Source: CAZGWE01 sp964529405
GTDB taxonomy: Bacteria; Patescibacteriota; UBA1384; XYA2-FULL-43-10; 1-14-0-10-43-13
NCBI GenBank assembly: GCA_964529405.1
Contig: CAZGWE010000003.1
Location: 22,798 to 86,797, forward strand
DNA length: 64,000 bases
Direction of reading: 5' to 3'
Shown here: positions 51,042 to 61,800 of the stretch, in pieces
Numbering within the stretch: position 1 is the stretch's first letter
Layout: every line of letters starts with the position of its first letter
Notes under the pieces: model-generated
The model's database searches: none
The model's input: the letters and a program-made list of their open reading frames with translations, nothing else
What the model was told of the DNA's origin: nothing
Program-made: the position numbers and the translations under genes

Positions 51042-51176
51042 TCAGGCCGCGATGACTTTTCGTCCCTTGGTCCGGCGCCGTCTTAAAACATTTCGGCCAT
51101 CCAAGGTCAGCATTCTCTTTAGAAAACCGTGGATTCTTTGCCGTCTTCGCTTGTTAGGTTGAAAAGTTCTCTTCAT
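51042..51176 (-). CDS. rpmH: 50S ribosomal protein L34
   Basis: A 44-residue basic ribosomal protein starting [18 protein letters not shown] and ending KGRKVIAA, diagnostic of L34. It is the first gene of the minus-strand rpmH-rnpA-yidD-yidC group and has a good promoter just upstream. Confidence 0.95.
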   Translation of the reverse strand: MKRTFQPNKRRRQRIHGFLKRMLTLDGRNVLRRRRTKGRKVIAA

Positions 51177-51185
51177 TTCTAAGCT

Positions 51186-51214
51186 AGAATACACTAATTT
51201 CGCGCTTGCGTCAA
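51186..51214 (-). promoter_or_regulatory. Promoter for rpmH-rnpA
   Basis: On the minus strand TTGACG (51214-51209), a 17-base spacer and TATTCT (51191-51186). Confidence 0.65.
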
Positions 51215-51271
51215 GCTGCTGATTTAAGTGATTTAGGTTATCTCATAGCGAATGCCCCGTCCAACGCCCCA

Positions 51272-51302
51272 TTGACGTACCCTGTGGATAACTTGGTATA
51301 TT
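51272..51302 (+). promoter_or_regulatory. dnaA promoter with overlapping DnaA box
   Basis: TTGACG (51272-51277) is followed by a TATA-like region at 51295-51302. The spacer contains a perfect DnaA box TGTGGATAA (51283-51291), so DnaA can be expected to repress its own gene. Confidence 0.65.
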
Positions 51303-51336
51303 TTTGGTACAACTATTGCAGGGAGAACAAACGCCA

Positions 51337-52737
51337 ATGGATAAAAACGAAATATGGAAAAACGTCTTAGGCGAGCTGGAGGTCAGCATCTCTAAGCCGA
51401 ACTTCGAAACCTGGTTTAGAAACACATTTCTGATTGATTACAAGAAAGGCTATTTTACAATCGGAGTGCCAACAATATTTATAGAAGACTGGCTTAGAAA
51501 GAAGCATTTGCGCGAGATACTACAAGCCTTACAGAAACAGGTTGACGACCAGGTACTGGGCATTAAATTCAAAATAGCTTCGCCTTCTCCCGAACAAAGA
51601 ATCTCTCTTGATAAAACTAAAGTTATCCACAAGCCTGTGGATAAACCCGCCGGACAAACAGCCTCAACCGGTGTCCAATTATTGCCTAAAAACATCACCT
51701 TGAATGACGATTATAAATTTACCAATTTTATCGTCGGCCAATCAAACCAACTGGCCCATGCGGCTTCCCTGGCTGTTGCCAGCAAACCCGGCACTATGTA
51801 TAATCCGCTTTATATCTACGGCAACTCCGGATTGGGTAAAACCCATCTGATGCAAGCCATCGGCCACTCATACCTCGAAAATTATCCGGGCAAAAATGTT
51901 CTTTACGTGACGTCTGAAACATTCATTAACGAATTTATCAACGCTGTCGAAGCTGGACACGGCAAGGCCAAGAATTTCAAAGACCATTACCGCAATGTTG
52001 ATATCCTATTAATAGACGACATCCAGTTTCTCTCCAATAAAGAATCAACGCAGGAAGAATTCTTCCACACTTTTAACCATCTTCATCAAAATAAGAAGCA
52101 AGTAGTGCTTACCTCCGACCGGCCGCCCAAAGACATTAAGGGCTTGGAAGTCAGGCTAAAAACCCGTTTTGAAGGCGGCATGGTAGCCGATGTTACCACA
52201 CCGGATTTTGAAACAAGGGTGGCTATACTCAAACAAAAAGCCAAAAAGCTGAATATTGTTTTTAAAGAAGAAAAAATTGACGAAGTCCTGCATTTGATCG
52301 CCGAAAATATCCAATCTTCAATCAGGGAACTTGAGGGAACATTTACCAAAATTATTGCCACTTGCAACCTTGAGGGGAGTACGATCAACAAAGACCGGGT
52401 TGCCTCCATTCTAAGCGGTATAATCCAAAAGAAAAAACAGGTTGTCACTCCGGAGTTAATTCTGCGGGAAGTCCATAAATTTTATCAGATTCCGCTCGAA
52501 GACATCCTGGGCAAAAAACGTACCAAGGAGATAGTTCTGCCGAGACAAATCACGATGTACCTGCTGCGCCATGAAGCTAATATGTCCTATCCGGAGATCG
52601 GCAAAAAAATCGGCGGCAAGGACCATTCAACCATTATCCACGGCTGCGAAAAGATTGAAGCCGATATTTCGGACAACCAGAGGATAAAAGAAGACCTGGC
52701 TGTTTTGAAAGAAAAGATATACGCCATGGTACGATAA
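51337..52737 (+). CDS. dnaA: Chromosomal replication initiator DnaA
   Basis: A 466-residue AAA+ initiator that binds DnaA boxes and melts oriC. Domain I runs to about residue 85, then a short linker. Walker A is GNSGLGKTH (about residue 162), Walker B LLIDDIQFL (about 226), and the DNA-binding signature GKDHSTIIHGCEKI is near residue 430. The ATG at 51337 follows GGGAGAA. Two perfect DnaA boxes in opposite orientation (51623-51631 and 51636-51644) lie inside the gene, in the linker-coding part (KVIHKPVDKP). Confidence 0.97.
   Translation: MDKNEIWKNVLGELEVSISKPNFETWFRNTFLIDYKKGYFTIGVPTIFIEDWLRKKHLREILQALQKQVDDQVLGIKFKIASPSPEQRISLDKTKVIHKPVDKPAGQTASTGVQLLPKNITLNDDYKFTNFIVGQSNQLAHAASLAVASKPGTMYNPLYIYGNSGLGKTHLMQAIGHSYLENYPGKNVLYVTSETFINEFINAVEAGHGKAKNFKDHYRNVDILLIDDIQFLSNKESTQEEFFHTFNHLHQNKKQVVLTSDRPPKDIKGLEVRLKTRFEGGMVADVTTPDFETRVAILKQKAKKLNIVFKEEKIDEVLHLIAENIQSSIRELEGTFTKIIATCNLEGSTINKDRVASILSGIIQKKKQVVTPELILREVHKFYQIPLEDILGKKRTKEIVLPRQITMYLLRHEANMSYPEIGKKIGGKDHSTIIHGCEKIEADISDNQRIKEDLAVLKEKIYAMVR
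51623..51644. promoter_or_regulatory. Paired DnaA boxes inside dnaA
   Basis: TTATCCACA (51623-51631) and TGTGGATAA (51636-51644), both perfect, facing each other with a 4-base gap. Confidence 0.75.
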
Positions 52738-53367
52738 ATCATAAAGCGTGAGATACTATTCATAGGCCGTTAGATATTTCACCTTAAAAATTATATGGCT
52801 TACTTATCCCCAACTTTTCAAGGCTAAATCGGGAATTAAACAAGTTAATATATTTAGTAATACTAATAGTAAGCGCTGTGGATTATGGGGAAAAGTTAAA
52901 TTAAGTAATTTGAAACTTGAAATTTGAAACTTTTATTTGGGGATAAGATGGTGGATGAAGCGGTGATAAGGTGTGGATGAAACGGGGATAAGTTAAAAAA
53001 TGCCAAAATCCGAATGCCAAATATCAGATAACGCAATTGATAATAGACAGTGGAAGATAGAAGCCGGATCTTGAAATTGGAAGTTTGAATTATTTGCCAT
53101 TTGGATTTGGGATTTATAAATAATTTATCCACAACCAAAACGGCCTAAACGCCTTTTTTCCCCGGCTAAAATATCGCAAATAAAAATTATAATCCCAAAT
53201 ACAACAATTTAGCTAAATTTTTTCCCCGTTATCCACAGGTAACAAAAAAGATGGGGATAAATATTGTTTAATTGCTAAATTGTTTGCATAGCTAAAGATA
53301 AGCTTTGTTTCAAGAATGCTATTATCTTAAGATAACAATTTAACAATTGGTCGACGAAAGGAGACTC
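52738..53367. other. oriC: Probable oriC (dnaA-dnaN intergenic region)
   Basis: A 630-bp AT-rich gap. Perfect DnaA boxes TTATCCACA occur at 53125-53133 and 53229-53237. Weaker box-like sites cluster at 52877 (TGTGGATTA), 52939 (GGGGATAAG), 52972 (TGTGGATGA) and 52984 (GGGGATAAG). AT-rich stretches near 53240-53340 could be the unwinding element. A 100-bp dispersed repeat (53018-53117) sits in the middle. Position between dnaA and dnaN is the classical one. Confidence 0.8.
53018..53117 (+). repeat. 100-bp dispersed repeat, copy 2, inside oriC region
   Basis: Same orientation and about 93 percent identity with 50136-50235. Together the copies flank yidD, rnpA, rpmH and dnaA as direct repeats. 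Confidence 0.85.
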
Positions 53368-54474
53368 GTGAAAGTAACAATCCTACAATCGAATTTTGCC
53401 AAAGGCTTAAACCAGGTTTCGCGCGTTGTTGGAAACAGGACAACCCTGCCGGTTCTGTCCAATATTTTAATTTCAGCCAAAAAAGGCCATATCACGCTCT
53501 CCGCCACCGATCTGGAAATCGGAGTAACGACAAAAATACCTGGCAAGGTTGACAAGGAGGGCGACCTGACCGTCCCCGCCCGTCTTCTTTCGGACTTTGT
53601 CTTAAATAACAGCGATGAAACAATCGAAGTTACGGCCGAAGAAACCAAGATGAAACTCAAATCGGAGAGGTTTGAGGCCAATATCGGCGGCATCTCGGCC
53701 GAGGAGTTTCCAACTATACCGAACACAAATCAGGAGTCGTTTTGTTCAATCAAGAAGGAAGACTTTATTGAAGCGCTTAAAAAGGTGGCAATCGCCCCGG
53801 CTCACGACGAGACAAGGCCGGTCTTGGCCGGTATTTATTTTCAGTTTGAGGCTAAAAATCTGGTTTTAGCCGCGACTGATTCGTATCGCCTGGCTGAAAA
53901 TAGGCTGGAGTTGGAAAAGGAGGCCGGCGAAAAGAAGATGATCGTTCCCACCAAGACCGTGACCGAAGTTTTGCGTCTGGCCGGCGGGGCGGAGGGTTTA
54001 TCCGAAATTAAGCTGTCTTCGACTGAAAATCAGGTCTCGTTCATCATCGGCGAAACAGAAGTAGTCTCGCGCGTCATTGAAGGCGCTTTTCCCAATTATA
54101 GCCAAATTATTCCCGCTTCATCCAAAATTACAGCTGTCGCCAGCCGGGCCGAACTTGTCTCGGCAGTTAAAATGGCCTCCCTTTTTGCTAAAGACGCCGC
54201 CAATAATATTAAGATTACGGTGGCGCCAAAAGAGCTTTTAATCAGTTCGGCCATGGCCCAGGCCGGCGGCGCTTCGGCCAAAGTCAAAGCTTCGGTTAAA
54301 GGCGAGGAAGTCTCTATCTCATTTAACGCCCGCTACATCCTCGAGATGCTGCAGGTTGTTTCTTCCGATGAAATCACTTTAAAATTTAACGACAGCGCCT
54401 CCTCCGGCTTGATCGAATCGGCCAAGGACAAAGGCTTTATCTACCTGGTTATGCCGTTGAGGATGGAGAATTAA
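53368..54474 (+). CDS. dnaN: DNA polymerase III beta subunit (sliding clamp)
   Basis: A 368-residue processivity clamp with the three-domain repeat structure. Start KVTILQSNFAKGLNQVSRVVG, middle PAHDETRPVLAGIYF and ATDSYRLAE, and the C-terminal FIYLVMPLRMEN are typical. The GTG at 53368 is chosen because AAAGGAG lies five bases before it. It is followed by recF. Confidence 0.96.
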   Translation: MKVTILQSNFAKGLNQVSRVVGNRTTLPVLSNILISAKKGHITLSATDLEIGVTTKIPGKVDKEGDLTVPARLLSDFVLNNSDETIEVTAEETKMKLKSERFEANIGGISAEEFPTIPNTNQESFCSIKKEDFIEALKKVAIAPAHDETRPVLAGIYFQFEAKNLVLAATDSYRLAENRLELEKEAGEKKMIVPTKTVTEVLRLAGGAEGLSEIKLSSTENQVSFIIGETEVVSRVIEGAFPNYSQIIPASSKITAVASRAELVSAVKMASLFAKDAANNIKITVAPKELLISSAMAQAGGASAKVKASVKGEEVSISFNARYILEMLQVVSSDEITLKFNDSASSGLIESAKDKGFIYLVMPLRMEN

Positions 54475-54502
54475 GTAGCTTAGGTTACCCGGGTCGCTTA
54501 GA

Positions 54503-55537
54503 ATGCTTAAAAATCTGTCACTTGAAAACTTTCGCAGCCACCAACATTTTGAACTTGAATTGGAACCAAACACGGTTCTAGTAGGCAGGAATGGCGCCGG
54601 CAAAAGCAATATCTTAGAATCAATTGTCCTCTTGTCGCACTGCCGGTCTTACCGCGAAGACCGCAAGGCCAACCTGATTAACAACGGTTCCGAATTTGCC
54701 CGGGTAACCGGAGACGACCTTGAGCTTTTCCTGTCCAAAAATCCCCAATTCTATATGAAAGCGAGAAAGGGCGGCGTCTTTAAACGCTTGACGGAATTCG
54801 TGGGCATTTTGCCGTCGGTTGTCTTCTCGCCGGAAACTCTGGCCATTATCACCGGTTCGCCCAAAGAGAGAAGGAGGCTTCTTGATATTCTGATCAGTCA
54901 AACCAGCCGGGAATATCTTAGGGCGCTGGTGGAATACGAAAAAATCAGGCGCCAGCGCAACAGCTTGCTTAAAGCAATCAGGGAGAAGCGCGGCGCTGTT
55001 ACGGAGCTTGGTTACTGGAACGGCCAGCTTGTGGAATCAGGCGGCAAAATCATCATGGAGCGGGAAAAAGCCGTTGCTTTTATTAATAATTCCCTGCCTG
55101 AATTTTATCAAAAAATTGCCGGGGACGAATCCAGCCGGTTGAAGCTGGTTTATTTAAAGAGCAGCGATAATCTGGAAAAAGATCTGGAAAGAATCGTTAC
55201 CAGGGAGATCTGCGAAGAGAGGACGCTGATCGGTCCGCACAAAGACGATTTGCGTTTTGATTTGAATGGCTTTAATATGCAAAACTTTGCTTCCCGGGGT
55301 GAAATCAAGTCGGCTGTCCTGGCCCTTAAACTTTCGGAGGTTGGTTATCTCGAAGTGGCCGGAGCTGGCGTCAAACCTATCCTCTTAGTTGACGATGTCT
55401 TTTCCGAGTTTGATCCTGTTCGCCGCGGACATCTGGGCGATTTGATCTTAAATTATCAGACTTTAATCACCACCGCAGAGAAGGAGCAGCTGTCAAAGGA
55501 GCTGCTCAAAAAGGCGAAGGTGGTGGAACTTAAATAA
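54503..55537 (+). CDS. recF: DNA replication and repair protein RecF
   Basis: A 344-residue SMC-like ATPase that helps load RecA at gaps. Walker A is LVGRNGAGKSNIL (about residue 30), the signature area FASRGEIKSAVLALKLSE and Walker B PILLVDDVFSEFDPVRR. It begins 28 bases after dnaN, in classical order. Confidence 0.95.
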   Translation: MLKNLSLENFRSHQHFELELEPNTVLVGRNGAGKSNILESIVLLSHCRSYREDRKANLINNGSEFARVTGDDLELFLSKNPQFYMKARKGGVFKRLTEFVGILPSVVFSPETLAIITGSPKERRRLLDILISQTSREYLRALVEYEKIRRQRNSLLKAIREKRGAVTELGYWNGQLVESGGKIIMEREKAVAFINNSLPEFYQKIAGDESSRLKLVYLKSSDNLEKDLERIVTREICEERTLIGPHKDDLRFDLNGFNMQNFASRGEIKSAVLALKLSEVGYLEVAGAGVKPILLVDDVFSEFDPVRRGHLGDLILNYQTLITTAEKEQLSKELLKKAKVVELK

Positions 55538-55568
55538 CTTGGGCTGCTTACGTTGCTCGGAGGTCATT

Positions 55569-55838
55569 ATGAAACAATTAAACGAATTTTTATGGTCAAG
55601 CCTTGGCAAGAAGGGCCTCCGCAAGGAAGCAGAAGCCTCTTACGTTTGCTTTGTAGCAGCCGAGTGGGGCAAGGGCCGTTTTGGCGCCACATCTTTTTCC
55701 AGAGGGATTTTGAAGCTTTCCGTCGGCTCCTCTGCCGCCGCCCAGGAGGTGCAGATGGAGACGGAAAAACTGACCGATTTTGTCAACTCGAAAATCGGCA
55801 AAAAAATAGTCAAAAGAGTACGGATACTTGTCGGTTAA
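55569..55838 (+). CDS. dciA: DciA-like DUF721 family protein
   Basis: An 89-residue protein matching the DUF721 family, whose founding member DciA helps recruit the replicative helicase. The KH-like core is VAAEWGKGRFGATSF, GILKLSVGSSAAAQEV and KIVKRVRILVG. The ATG at 55569 follows GGAGG. Location after recF is common. Its 3' end overlaps the convergent giant gene by three bases. Confidence 0.8.
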   Translation: MKQLNEFLWSSLGKKGLRKEAEASYVCFVAAEWGKGRFGATSFSRGILKLSVGSSAAAQEVQMETEKLTDFVNSKIGKKIVKRVRILVG

Positions 55839-58800
55839 AATCCGATGTGCGTGAATGATACGGTTTGGGGATTGTCCCACAATCCGGCCCGAGTGCCGGC
55901 CGGGTTATCCGGCGATCCGGAAGCGCAGATGCCGTTGGCGGCAAAGTATCCCTCCCCCATTTTCTTACAAACGTTATCGTCAACCAGCTGGTTCCAGTAG
56001 GCCACATCTTCGGCCCGGCCGGTCATAATTTGGTTGGGGATGACATCGCGGTAGAGCGGGTTGTACTGCATTTGTAATAAGTCGCCGATAAGCTGGCGGG
56101 CACGGGTTTGGGCCGCCAAAATTGTATTTTGTTGATGGGTAACAATGTTCAGGCCGTCCCAGGTCGGGATGCCGGTCGAATTGACAGCATCCCTGGCCTT
56201 TTGGTCATCGGAGGCGTTATTACCGGTCGAGTAAAAACCGTCGGCCGTGCATCTGACGTCAGTCCGGTAAACCCCAAACAGATTCATATAGAGAATCATG
56301 CCCAATTGGACATAAATCATCCAGGGCTGGATACCCGTTTTGGCGATCATGCCGAGGGCTTTCATTGCCATGGGCACGCCGACGCTGATGGCAATACCGG
56401 CCATCATTTGGGTTGTGCCCGGTGCCAGATTGAGGGAGTCGTCAACGGAAGCAAATGATTTACTGAAAAGCTTGTCGATAATGGTCGTGACGGCAAAGGT
56501 AACGACGGCGACTTTAGCCGTGTCAAGATTGCTTTCAAGTTTCTGCTGCTGGTCAGATGCTTGCTGCAGGCCCAATCCGTTGGCATCGATTGATTTACCG
56601 GTCTCAATATTTTTAAACGTGCCGTCGGCTTGTTTGATATAAGTGCCGGTACTGACGGTCACCTTTCCGCCGGTTTTGACGACGCCGTTTAGGTTTTGGA
56701 CATTATCCCAGGCAGCCCGAATGGCGCCGGCATTAAATGCGTCTCGGGCGGCTTGGGCTTTCCGCATTTGGTCGTATAAACTGTAAGCCTGATAAATGGT
56801 ACCGGCCGGAATGTGAAGTTGTTTGTCGGCCCAATTAAAGACAAGACGTTTTAATTCGTTGGTGGCTGCTCTTTGGAGTGTCGGCGCATGAAGTTTGCCC
56901 TTGGCACCGGCGTAGTAGCCATCGGTGATATTATTTCCACTCATACCCCAGTTGCCCGTGCTAACACCGACAAGTATAGCGTCGATCGTGCCCTCCGGCA
57001 ATTTGAAGTCGATGGCGTTGGATACAAATTCGCTAAATTTAGTCTTAAAGAAAGCAAACGATTTGTCGCGATTGGAGAGAAAATCATCCAGCTCGCCCGG
57101 CCGGTTAAGATTGACAATGTGGTCGATTGCCAATGCCCACTCGGCGGCATCGCTGATTTTGTGAATATCGGTGCCAAAGAGTTTGCCGTTTTCGGCGCCG
57201 TTTAAGAGATATGTGCCAAGCGCCTTTAGTTTAGTCTCGCCATTACCCTTGATCAGATCCCAGGCAAAGCCCGGGTAAACATTTTTATCCATTTTCCAGA
57301 GGGTGGCATCCATCAGGCGGTATTCGAGCGCTTCGCGAAAATTGGCCCGGGTTTCCTTTTTGCCCTGTTCCTCCGCCTGGCGCATGGCTTTTAATTGCGC
57401 CTGGTCGTAAACGGCCTGCTCACAGGCGGTTTGCTCGGCCGTCGGGGTTGCTGTTGTTTCAGCTGCCGGATCATAACTCTGACAAGCCCGGCTGGCAATA
57501 ATGCCCCTGTTGGTTGCTTCTTTTGACTCTAACTGCACCCTTTGAGCTTGGACTTTGGCAACCATTTCGGCATCGGAAACCTGGATGCCCGTGTTATGTC
57601 TCATCGCATAGCGCTCTCCGGCAGCGATATTATCCGGGGTGCGGGCGGCGCCGGTACCGGCGTTGTGATTGCGGACAATTTGCTGTATCGGATCATCGCT
57701 GCCGGCAACCGGCCCATGAATTGTACTGCCAAAAGGCCGGGCCTGTTCGCCGGGGACAGTCACGGCGGCATCGGTGACGAGAGGATATTGGGCCGCAACC
57801 GCGCCGTAACTTTCCGAATCGGCGTCACCGACAATGGCGAACTTAATGTCGGCATAAGAAACCTGCAATCCGGACGGCAGCTGATCCTCCTGTCCTGTCT
57901 CATTAATGAAGCGGTTCATCGCATAGGAGAGTCCGGCGATTTCGAGATAACGCAAATCGCCGTTAAAGACAAGCTCGTTGATATCGCCGGCCGGCATAAT
58001 GAGCGTCCCGTGCGTCGCCGTACTAATAGCCGAACCGATACGGTTTGAAATGATTGTTTTAACCGAGCCAAGCTGGCTTAGGGCTTGTTTGATCTTGGAC
58101 TCATTGCTGCCGCCGTCGTTACGGCGATTGCTTTCGCAATTTTCTATTGCCCGGCTTATATTTTGGTCCATGTTGGCACTTTGGCCGTTCATAAAAGGTT
58201 GATAATTGTCAGGATCGGCGCAAAAGAGCTTGCGTTCCTCGACTTTTTGGTCGATGCAATTGTTGATCGCTCTTTCTCTGAGCATCGATCTTAAAGTCTC
58301 GTTTTTGGATTGGTTGTACTGCAATTTGTCTTTGTCGCTCATAGAATCAAGAAAGTTAGCCGAGCAGCCGGCTCTAAAATCTGCCCGCATAGCAGCGGTA
58401 ACCCCTTGCCAATTATCGGGATTGGCGCTGTAGCGGGAGTAAAGCGTTTTGAAGACGCCGATTTTGCCGGCAGCAGCATAGGCCGCGTTAGTAATGGCGG
58501 TGGTAGTGCCGCCACCGCTATCGGCCTGAATACTGTCCAAATTGAATTTTTTATCCAAATCGTCGGCAGCGTTATAGAGCAATATGTCAACAGTATCGTT
58601 GGGATTATTAATCATCGCCTCGACACTGCCCGGAATAAGGCCGGCCGAGCCGTCGGCATTGCCCTGAAAAATTTGATTTAAACCGTCATAAACAGCGCCC
58701 CAGTTCTCCGACCAGCCACCGCAGGAATCATCTTTTTTGCCGGCTGCCTTAGCTACGTTGCTACTAAAATCATTTGAACAGTTAAAGATCTTATTAAAGT

Positions 58801-61800
58801 TGGAAATTAATTTATAAGCGGCTTGGGCCTGCTGTTCGTCAAGTCCCAGCTTTTCGCCCAGATTGACGGCCAGGACGCTGGCGATCTGCTTGTTGGCGGC
58901 CTTGTTAAGGTAATCAATCGGCCTGATATTGGCTGTCAGCATCCGAAAAGTCGTGCTGGTAGTCGGGTCGTTGCCGATGAAGGAATCCAGGCCGAGGGCG
59001 GAGTCGATATAATTCAAACGGGACAGGAAGCTTCTGGTCTCGCCCCTGATTTGGTCGTTTTGCCAGAATCTTGAATTCGGTTCGGCTACCTTGGACAGTT
59101 CGCTGATTCTTAAAGTGACGGCTGCCCACAGTTTGGGTATGGAGCTGTTCTCTGTGTAACTTTTGGCATAGTTAATATTATCTATAACAACTTTTAATTT
59201 TTGCTCGACGCTGGCGTTACGATATTTGTCAACAGCTTCAGGTCCCAAAAGTTCACCGATCACTTTGAGCGCGGCGCTCTCAATTGTTTCGTCAATGGCA
59301 TTATTGCTGCCCGGTTCGCCGCTCAAGGGAATATCAAAAGCCAGAATAAAGTTAAGATAGCCGATGTTATTGATTAGTTCGGATAAGTTTTCGCCTTTAA
59401 AGCTGCCGTGCGGCAAGCCGATAGTTTCTTCAATCTTGGCTTGGCCGATATTGGCCAAAAGTTGGCTGGCGTCTCCGGACAGATCAACCCTTTGCAAGCC
59501 GAGCAAGCGGCCGAAAGCTTGGGCGCCGGCGTCAGCGGCGGTGCATCTGATATCGTCTTGCGATTGGATATGCATAACGGCGTAACTGGTGCCTGTTGGC
59601 AGATCGAGATTCTGGTCGATAACTTTTGTTCCCAGTCGAAAGAGCGTCCGAGAATCGCCGCTCAAAATGGCGAAAACGTCGGCGCTGACAAATTCTCTTT
59701 GGTCAGCTTTGAGTCCGAGATTACGCAAGATGGAGACGGTTAAGACCCGCTCTGCCTCGGCTTTGCCGACTGCCAGGCGATAGGATTGCAGCGGGCTGCC
59801 AACCTGATTTTGGCCAAAGAGATCATTTAATAATTTGAGGCTAAAAGGCCCGATTAAGCCCTCATTGTCAAAGGAGCTGTCATTAAAACCTAAACCGCTT
59901 AAGGAAAGTTGTTCGTCAAGCAGCTTGCTTCGAAGCCAGCTCATCGGCAGGAGGTCGTTTTTGCGGCCGCTGTTTAGAAAATCAAGTAAAGCGGAACGGG
60001 CTTTGCCGGAATCGGAGAATTTCTCTTTGTAAGGGCTCGGCATCTCGCCGACCTGGTCCCTGGTATATTTGCCCAAATTAACCAAAAAGTCGCTCATTAA
60101 ATCAAGATAGGTTTTTTCCTCAAAGGATTGCTGGCGGATGAAAGCCTGGGCCTGTTCTTTGGTTTTGAAGGAGTGTTTGCCGCCTTTTGAATCGATGTAA
60201 ACATAAGCGTCGCTTTGAATAGAATCGGCCATGACAAAGCCGTTTTTGCCGGTATAAGTAATTTTACAGGCACCGTTTTCATCAACGCGGCTGACGTTAG
60301 CGTAGGGATTAAAGGCGTTGTAGTAAAGGCCGCTGGTTTTAGTTTGGCTGAAGCCGTTTTGGTCGATTTCACCGTTTAAAACCTGGAGATAGCGGTTTAA
60401 GACCTCCTCTGAAACGGAAACGGAGTAATAGTTAGTGTCGTCGGTCGGATCGGCAAAGTCAACGCCAAAAGCCAGCAGCTCTTTATCGTTCTCGGAGATC
60501 ATATTCTGGCCGTTTTGGAGAGAAATTTTTTGGCCGGTAAAGAGAGCCTGGGTGTTGGAGGTTTTAGAGCTCGGGCCGGTTGGGACAATATGAAGGTCGC
60601 GGTCAATCTGGTTTGCCCGATTACGGTTGCCGGCAAAGGTCGGGAAATCCCAATTGCCGGCCATAGAAGCGGCATCAAGCGAACCGGAAAGGCCAAAGCG
60701 GAACATCACATCGGTGGCGCCGGAACGCAGACCATCAGTCAATTGATGGTACTCGGCGTTTTTGGCCATGTCGGCTATTGTGTTGTCGTTGTTTTTATTG
60801 CTGGTGTTTTGATCCTGGATATAGGCTTTGGTTGCCGCCCGGCTGATCTGTTTCCAGACTTGCTGCGCTTCATTGTATTTATAGCTGTCGGGCGAGCGGG
60901 CCGTCACTGCCAGATTGCAGGCCTCGGCTTCGTTTTCTAAATTGACATAGCCCTTGTCGGGATCATAGTGTTTGATCTTGGCGCCGGACAGCTTATAGTA
61001 TTTGACCAAATCTTTGTAAAGATCGGCTGATTTTTTGCTGACGTGGAATGTCCACTCTGATCCCAAAGCGCAGCCGAGCTTGTTGAAATCAGGCGCGCCC
61101 TGATAAATTGGTCCCTGGAAGTAATAGGCCGGCAGGCCGAGCTGGTCTTCGACTTTTGCCTGGCCGATGGCCTGGTAAAAAGCATCAAGGCCGCCGATAC
61201 CTCTTGTTTCCATATTTTGAATATAATAGGTCAACGAATTAGCCGGCAGGTCAAGTTCCGTTTCGACTTTCTGGGTGGCAATATTTTGGAAAAATTGGCG
61301 CGGGGAAATTTTGCCGGCCAGAAAATAGAGAATAACAGCCGGCGACAGGACGACTGACCCCTTGCTTTTACTGGCGCCGTTTTGATTGCTTTGGGCTAAT
61401 TTGGCGGTTTTGAGTTGCGCCTCAGTCAGATTATAGGAGGAGGGTAAGGCTTTGCCTTCGACCATTTCGGACAGTGTCCGATAAAGGGTGTTAACGTCTA
61501 ATATTAAAATATTGATTTTATCAGCCAGATCGGGATACTGAAGGCGTTTGGCCTGAAGGCGGGCTTTGAGCGTGGCGGCTTTGCCGGAAATTTTTTTAGC
61601 GTTGCCCTTCATCTGATTGAGATTGAATTGGGTCAGAGAGAAACCCTCAATCAAAGCGGCAAAATCGGCTAAATCACTCTTCAGGTCGTTGTCGGCAGCC
61701 AAGGCCTCATCTTTTTCAATCGTTTCGTAATCCTGTTTGACTTTTTTGGCCAATTTGCGCGATTTTTCCAGCCGGCTGGTGTAAAAAAGAACATCAGAAT

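Noticed and set aside
56108..58681. Several plus-strand frames over 100 codons within the giant gene
   Set aside because: They lie opposite a continuous frame with consistent codon use and show no motifs.
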